Assembly (NCBI GenBank): GCA_021790075.1
Contig: JAJYIN010000097.1
Span: 1 to 7,840 of the forward strand
Length of the DNA: 7,840 bases
From: Actinomycetes bacterium
GTDB taxonomy: Bacteria; Actinomycetota; Thermoleophilia; BMS3ABIN01
Direction of reading: 5' to 3'
The notes under the pieces were generated by a model. It saw only the letters and a program-made list of their open reading frames with translations. It searched no databases and was not told where the DNA came from. Both the position numbers and the translations under genes were made by a program. Shown one piece after another: positions 5,649 to 7,840 of the stretch (its first letter is position 1; every line of letters begins with the position of its first letter).

Positions 5649-6620
5649 CTATGAAGAGAGGGTTGCTTCGCCGCTGAAAAGCGCCTGGACGTCATTCCCG
5701 CCGGGATCGACCAGCAGGCGGCCGTTGTTGTCGATGCCCACAGCCTTGCCCGTGACCTGACCGCCGCCCCCCGGGATGCTCACTTCGATTTCATGTCCCT
5801 GGAGCATATCCAGCTGCTCAAACTCGGCCGCGGTGGCCGCGAAACCTTCCTCCCTGGCCCTGCGGTACATGGTGTCCAGTTCGCTGATGAGAGCCGCCGT
5901 CAGCTCCAGGCGTGACACCTTGCGGCCCAGCTGCTCTTTCAGCGATGTGGCCCTGGCGGCCAGCGACGCCTTCCTGAACATGTTGTTGACATTAATGCCG
6001 ATGCTGTCTATCACCCAGCGCACCCGGTCGAGCTCGGCCGCCATCTCCACCAGGATGCCGCCGATCTTGCGACCGCCCAGGTAGATGTCGTTGGGCCATT
6101 TGAGCTGGGGCCTCACACCGCAGACCGACTCGACGGCGCGGGCCGCGGCCAGGCCGGTGGCCAGACTGAGCAGGGGCGCCTGCGCCGGGGCGAAAGGCGG
6201 GTAAAGGATTACCGACATCGCGATCGCCTGGCCGGCCGGCGTCTCCCACAGGCGGCCCAGCCGCCCGCGGGCCGCGGTCTGCTCTTCGGCGATTACTGTG
6301 GTGCCTTCGGTAGCCCCCTTGTCGATCAGGCGGCGGGCCACTTCTACCGTGGAACCGGTGACGTCCTCGTGGAAGATACAGGAACCTATGATTCCCGTGT
6401 TCAGCAGGGGTTTTATCTCTGCGGGCAGCAGTTTGTCGGGGCGGCTGCTCAGGCGGTAACCCCGGCGGGGCGAGGCCTCGATCCGGTAGCCCCGCGCGCG
6501 CAGCTTGACGATGTGTTTCCACACCGCCGACCTGGTTATATGCAGTTTCCGGCTGATCACTTCCCCGGAAGAGTACCGCTCTTCCGAAAGCTCGTTGAGG
6601 ACTCTTGACTCCACGTTCAT
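5649..6620 (-). CDS. birA: Bifunctional biotin ligase / biotin operon repressor
   Basis: BirA makes biotinyl-AMP from biotin and ATP, transfers biotin to carrier proteins of carboxylases and, in long forms, represses biotin genes. The 323-aa protein is the long form. An N-terminal winged helix (about 1-62) includes YSSGEVISRKLHITRSAVWK and a GYRIEASPRRGYRL wing. The catalytic domain has TAARGRLGRLWETPAGQ (115-131), LKWPNDIYLGGRKIGGILVE (173-192, with K174) and GINVNN (208-213). A C-terminal SH3-like domain runs from about 275. The usual GRGR ligase loop reads ARGR here. The ATG overlaps the nadC stop by 4 bp (ATGA) and has a strong GGAGGTGGAGGT upstream, so it is coupled to the NAD genes. Its likely target operator lies just downstream, before bioY. 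Confidence 0.96.
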   Translation of the reverse strand: MNVESRVLNELSEERYSSGEVISRKLHITRSAVWKHIVKLRARGYRIEASPRRGYRLSSRPDKLLPAEIKPLLNTGIIGSCIFHEDVTGSTVEVARRLIDKGATEGTTVIAEEQTAARGRLGRLWETPAGQAIAMSVILYPPFAPAQAPLLSLATGLAAARAVESVCGVRPQLKWPNDIYLGGRKIGGILVEMAAELDRVRWVIDSIGINVNNMFRKASLAARATSLKEQLGRKVSRLELTAALISELDTMYRRAREEGFAATAAEFEQLDMLQGHEIEVSIPGGGGQVTGKAVGIDNNGRLLVDPGGNDVQALFSGEATLSS

Positions 6621-7474
6621 ACCTCCACCTCCAGCGAGTAATCCACTCCCGGCGCCCCCCGCGTGAGGGCTCCGACAGAGATGATGTCGACTCCTGCTTC
6701 CGCGTAATCACGGACATTATCCAGGCCGATGCCGCCGGAGGCTTCCACCACCATTCTCCCGGCCGCCTTCTTAACGCACACTGCCACCTGCTCCGGAGTC
6801 ATGTTGTCCAGCAACACCCGTCCGACGCCCGCCTGGATGGCCTCTTCCAGCTGCCCAACGTCATCCACTTCCACCTCGATGTCGACTCCGCCGGCATAAG
6901 CCGCCCGCACCCGCGCCACGGCTGCCGCAACGCCACCGGCGGCTGCAATATGATTGTCCTTGATTAGCACCGCGTCGTAAAGACCCAGCCGGTGCATTTC
7001 TCCTCCGGCATCGGCCACCGCCTGTTTCTCCGCCAGGCGCAAGCCGGGCGTGGTCTTACGGGTGGCGGCGATACGGGTGGGCAGACCCTCGGTCCGGTTC
7101 ACATAGCGCTCTGTGATGGTGGCGACCCCAGAGAGCCGCGAGAGGAAATTAAGCAGGGTGCGCTCGACGGTGAGAATCGAGATTATGCGCCCTTCCAGCC
7201 GCGCCACCTGGGCGCCGACGGGAATAACGTCGCCGTCGCCCACGAGCGGCAGCCAGATCAGCTCCGGGTCTACCTGCAGGCAGACTTCAGCGGCCGCAGC
7301 CATCCCTGAGACCACGGCGGCCTCCCGCGCCACCACCAGGGCGGCGCCTCTGTCATCCGGGCCGAATATCGCCCTGGAGGTGATGTCTCCGGCGGCGTCG
7401 AGGTCTTCCTCCAGGGCGAGGCTGACGATGTGCCTCAGGGCCCGCTGTCGTTCTTCCTGCTCCTTTTCAGGCAT
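6617..7474 (-). CDS. nadC: Nicotinate-nucleotide pyrophosphorylase (quinolinate phosphoribosyltransferase)
   Basis: NadC converts quinolinate and PRPP to nicotinate mononucleotide, CO2 and pyrophosphate, the last step dedicated to de novo NAD synthesis. The 285-aa length is typical. Family motifs in order are LEEDLDAAGDITS (21-33), LTVERTLLNFLSRLSGVAT (101-119), ATRKTTPGLR (137-146), GGEMHRLGLYDAVLIKDNH (157-175), DIEVEVDD (198-205), VLLDNM (220-225) and VEASGGI (243-249). The common GGxNHR motif has Met in place of Asn (M160), but the His-Arg pair is kept. The ATG lies three bases after the nadB stop, with a GGAGGAG 12 bases upstream, and the stop overlaps birA by 4 bp. ModD-like relatives are an alternative family, but the nadB neighbour argues for NadC. 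Confidence 0.96.
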   Translation of the reverse strand: MPEKEQEERQRALRHIVSLALEEDLDAAGDITSRAIFGPDDRGAALVVAREAAVVSGMAAAAEVCLQVDPELIWLPLVGDGDVIPVGAQVARLEGRIISILTVERTLLNFLSRLSGVATITERYVNRTEGLPTRIAATRKTTPGLRLAEKQAVADAGGEMHRLGLYDAVLIKDNHIAAAGGVAAAVARVRAAYAGGVDIEVEVDDVGQLEEAIQAGVGRVLLDNMTPEQVAVCVKKAAGRMVVEASGGIGLDNVRDYAEAGVDIISVGALTRGAPGVDYSLEVEV

Positions 7475-7477
7475 GAG

Positions 7478-7840
7478 TTACTGCTGCTCCTCCGCATCAG
7501 GTTTGAGACGGAAGTTGATATGGCGCTTCCAGTTGGTATCGTCGGTCTCGGGGAAATCCTCCCGCAGGTGCGCCCCCCGGCTTTCCTCCCGGAGGAGCGC
7601 GGACTTGGCGATGTGCGTGGCGACGGTGAGCAGGTTGTAAAGCTCATATTCGTCGAGGTCAGCGCTGGGGGCGGATAGCGAGGCCAGCAGCCCGCCCAGC
7701 TCCTTGAGCGCCTTTTTGAGGCCCTCCCGGCTGCGCACGGTCCCAACCTGCTCGGTCATGGTCCGCTGCAACTGCCGGCGGGTGCCGGTAACCTGGGCCG
7801 CCTGATTGCCTTTGCGGCTGGGACCCGGCAGATCAATGCT
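7478..7840 (-). CDS. nadB: L-aspartate oxidase, C-terminal end (5' part outside window)
   Basis: The last 120 residues of a flavoprotein of the NadB/succinate dehydrogenase/fumarate reductase family are present; the FAD-binding and catalytic domains lie upstream of the window. The visible part is the C-terminal helical domain, with MTEQVGTVRSREGLKKALKE, a helix YELYNLLTVATHIAKSALLR, and the family signature REESRGAHLREDFPETDD near the end. This signature is shared across the flavoprotein family, so identity rests on context: nadC begins three bases after the stop. L-aspartate oxidase oxidises aspartate to iminoaspartate, which NadA condenses into quinolinate, the NadC substrate. The reading frame is open to the window edge. 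Confidence 0.9.
   Translation of the reverse strand, partial: SIDLPGPSRKGNQAAQVTGTRRQLQRTMTEQVGTVRSREGLKKALKELGGLLASLSAPSADLDEYELYNLLTVATHIAKSALLREESRGAHLREDFPETDDTNWKRHINFRLKPDAEEQQ

Overview
This window is a GC-rich bacterial chromosome segment in which every gene I can support lies on the minus strand. Read in the direction of transcription (high to low coordinates), the order is: nadB (3' end only), nadC, birA, a 147-bp regulatory gap, bioY, a DUF1284 gene, coaX, a metallophosphoesterase, cyclic 2,3-diphosphoglycerate synthetase, 2-phosphoglycerate kinase, and the start of a TalC-type transaldolase. BioY, BirA with a DNA-binding domain, CoaX, Shine-Dalgarno sites and a TTGACA-type promoter all say Bacteria. 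The GC bias and gene set would suit an Actinobacteriota or deep-branching Firmicutes lineage, but the window alone cannot settle this.

Region 1 (about 5649-7840) is a tight nadB-nadC-birA string for de novo NAD synthesis plus the biotin ligase/repressor. Region 2 (5502-5648) carries a bioY promoter whose -35 box sits inside an inverted repeat resembling a BirA operator, so the upstream gene probably controls the downstream one. Region 3 (3601-5501) holds the biotin transporter subunit, a cysteine-rich DUF1284 protein with no ordinary start codon, and type III pantothenate kinase. The bioY 3' half and DUF1284 5' end lie in a markedly GC-poorer patch.

Region 4 (1-3515) is the most interesting. 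Four genes are packed with overlaps of 4 and 8 bp and one abutting junction: a calcineurin-like phosphoesterase, cDPG synthetase, 2-phosphoglycerate kinase and a transaldolase. The middle two are the complete known route from the glycolytic intermediate 2-phosphoglycerate to cyclic 2,3-diphosphoglycerate, a compound characterised in thermophilic methanogenic archaea. The phosphoesterase is a good candidate for the missing degradative or turnover enzyme. I know of no biochemical description of this pathway in a bacterium, so the cluster is the best candidate here for an undescribed system.
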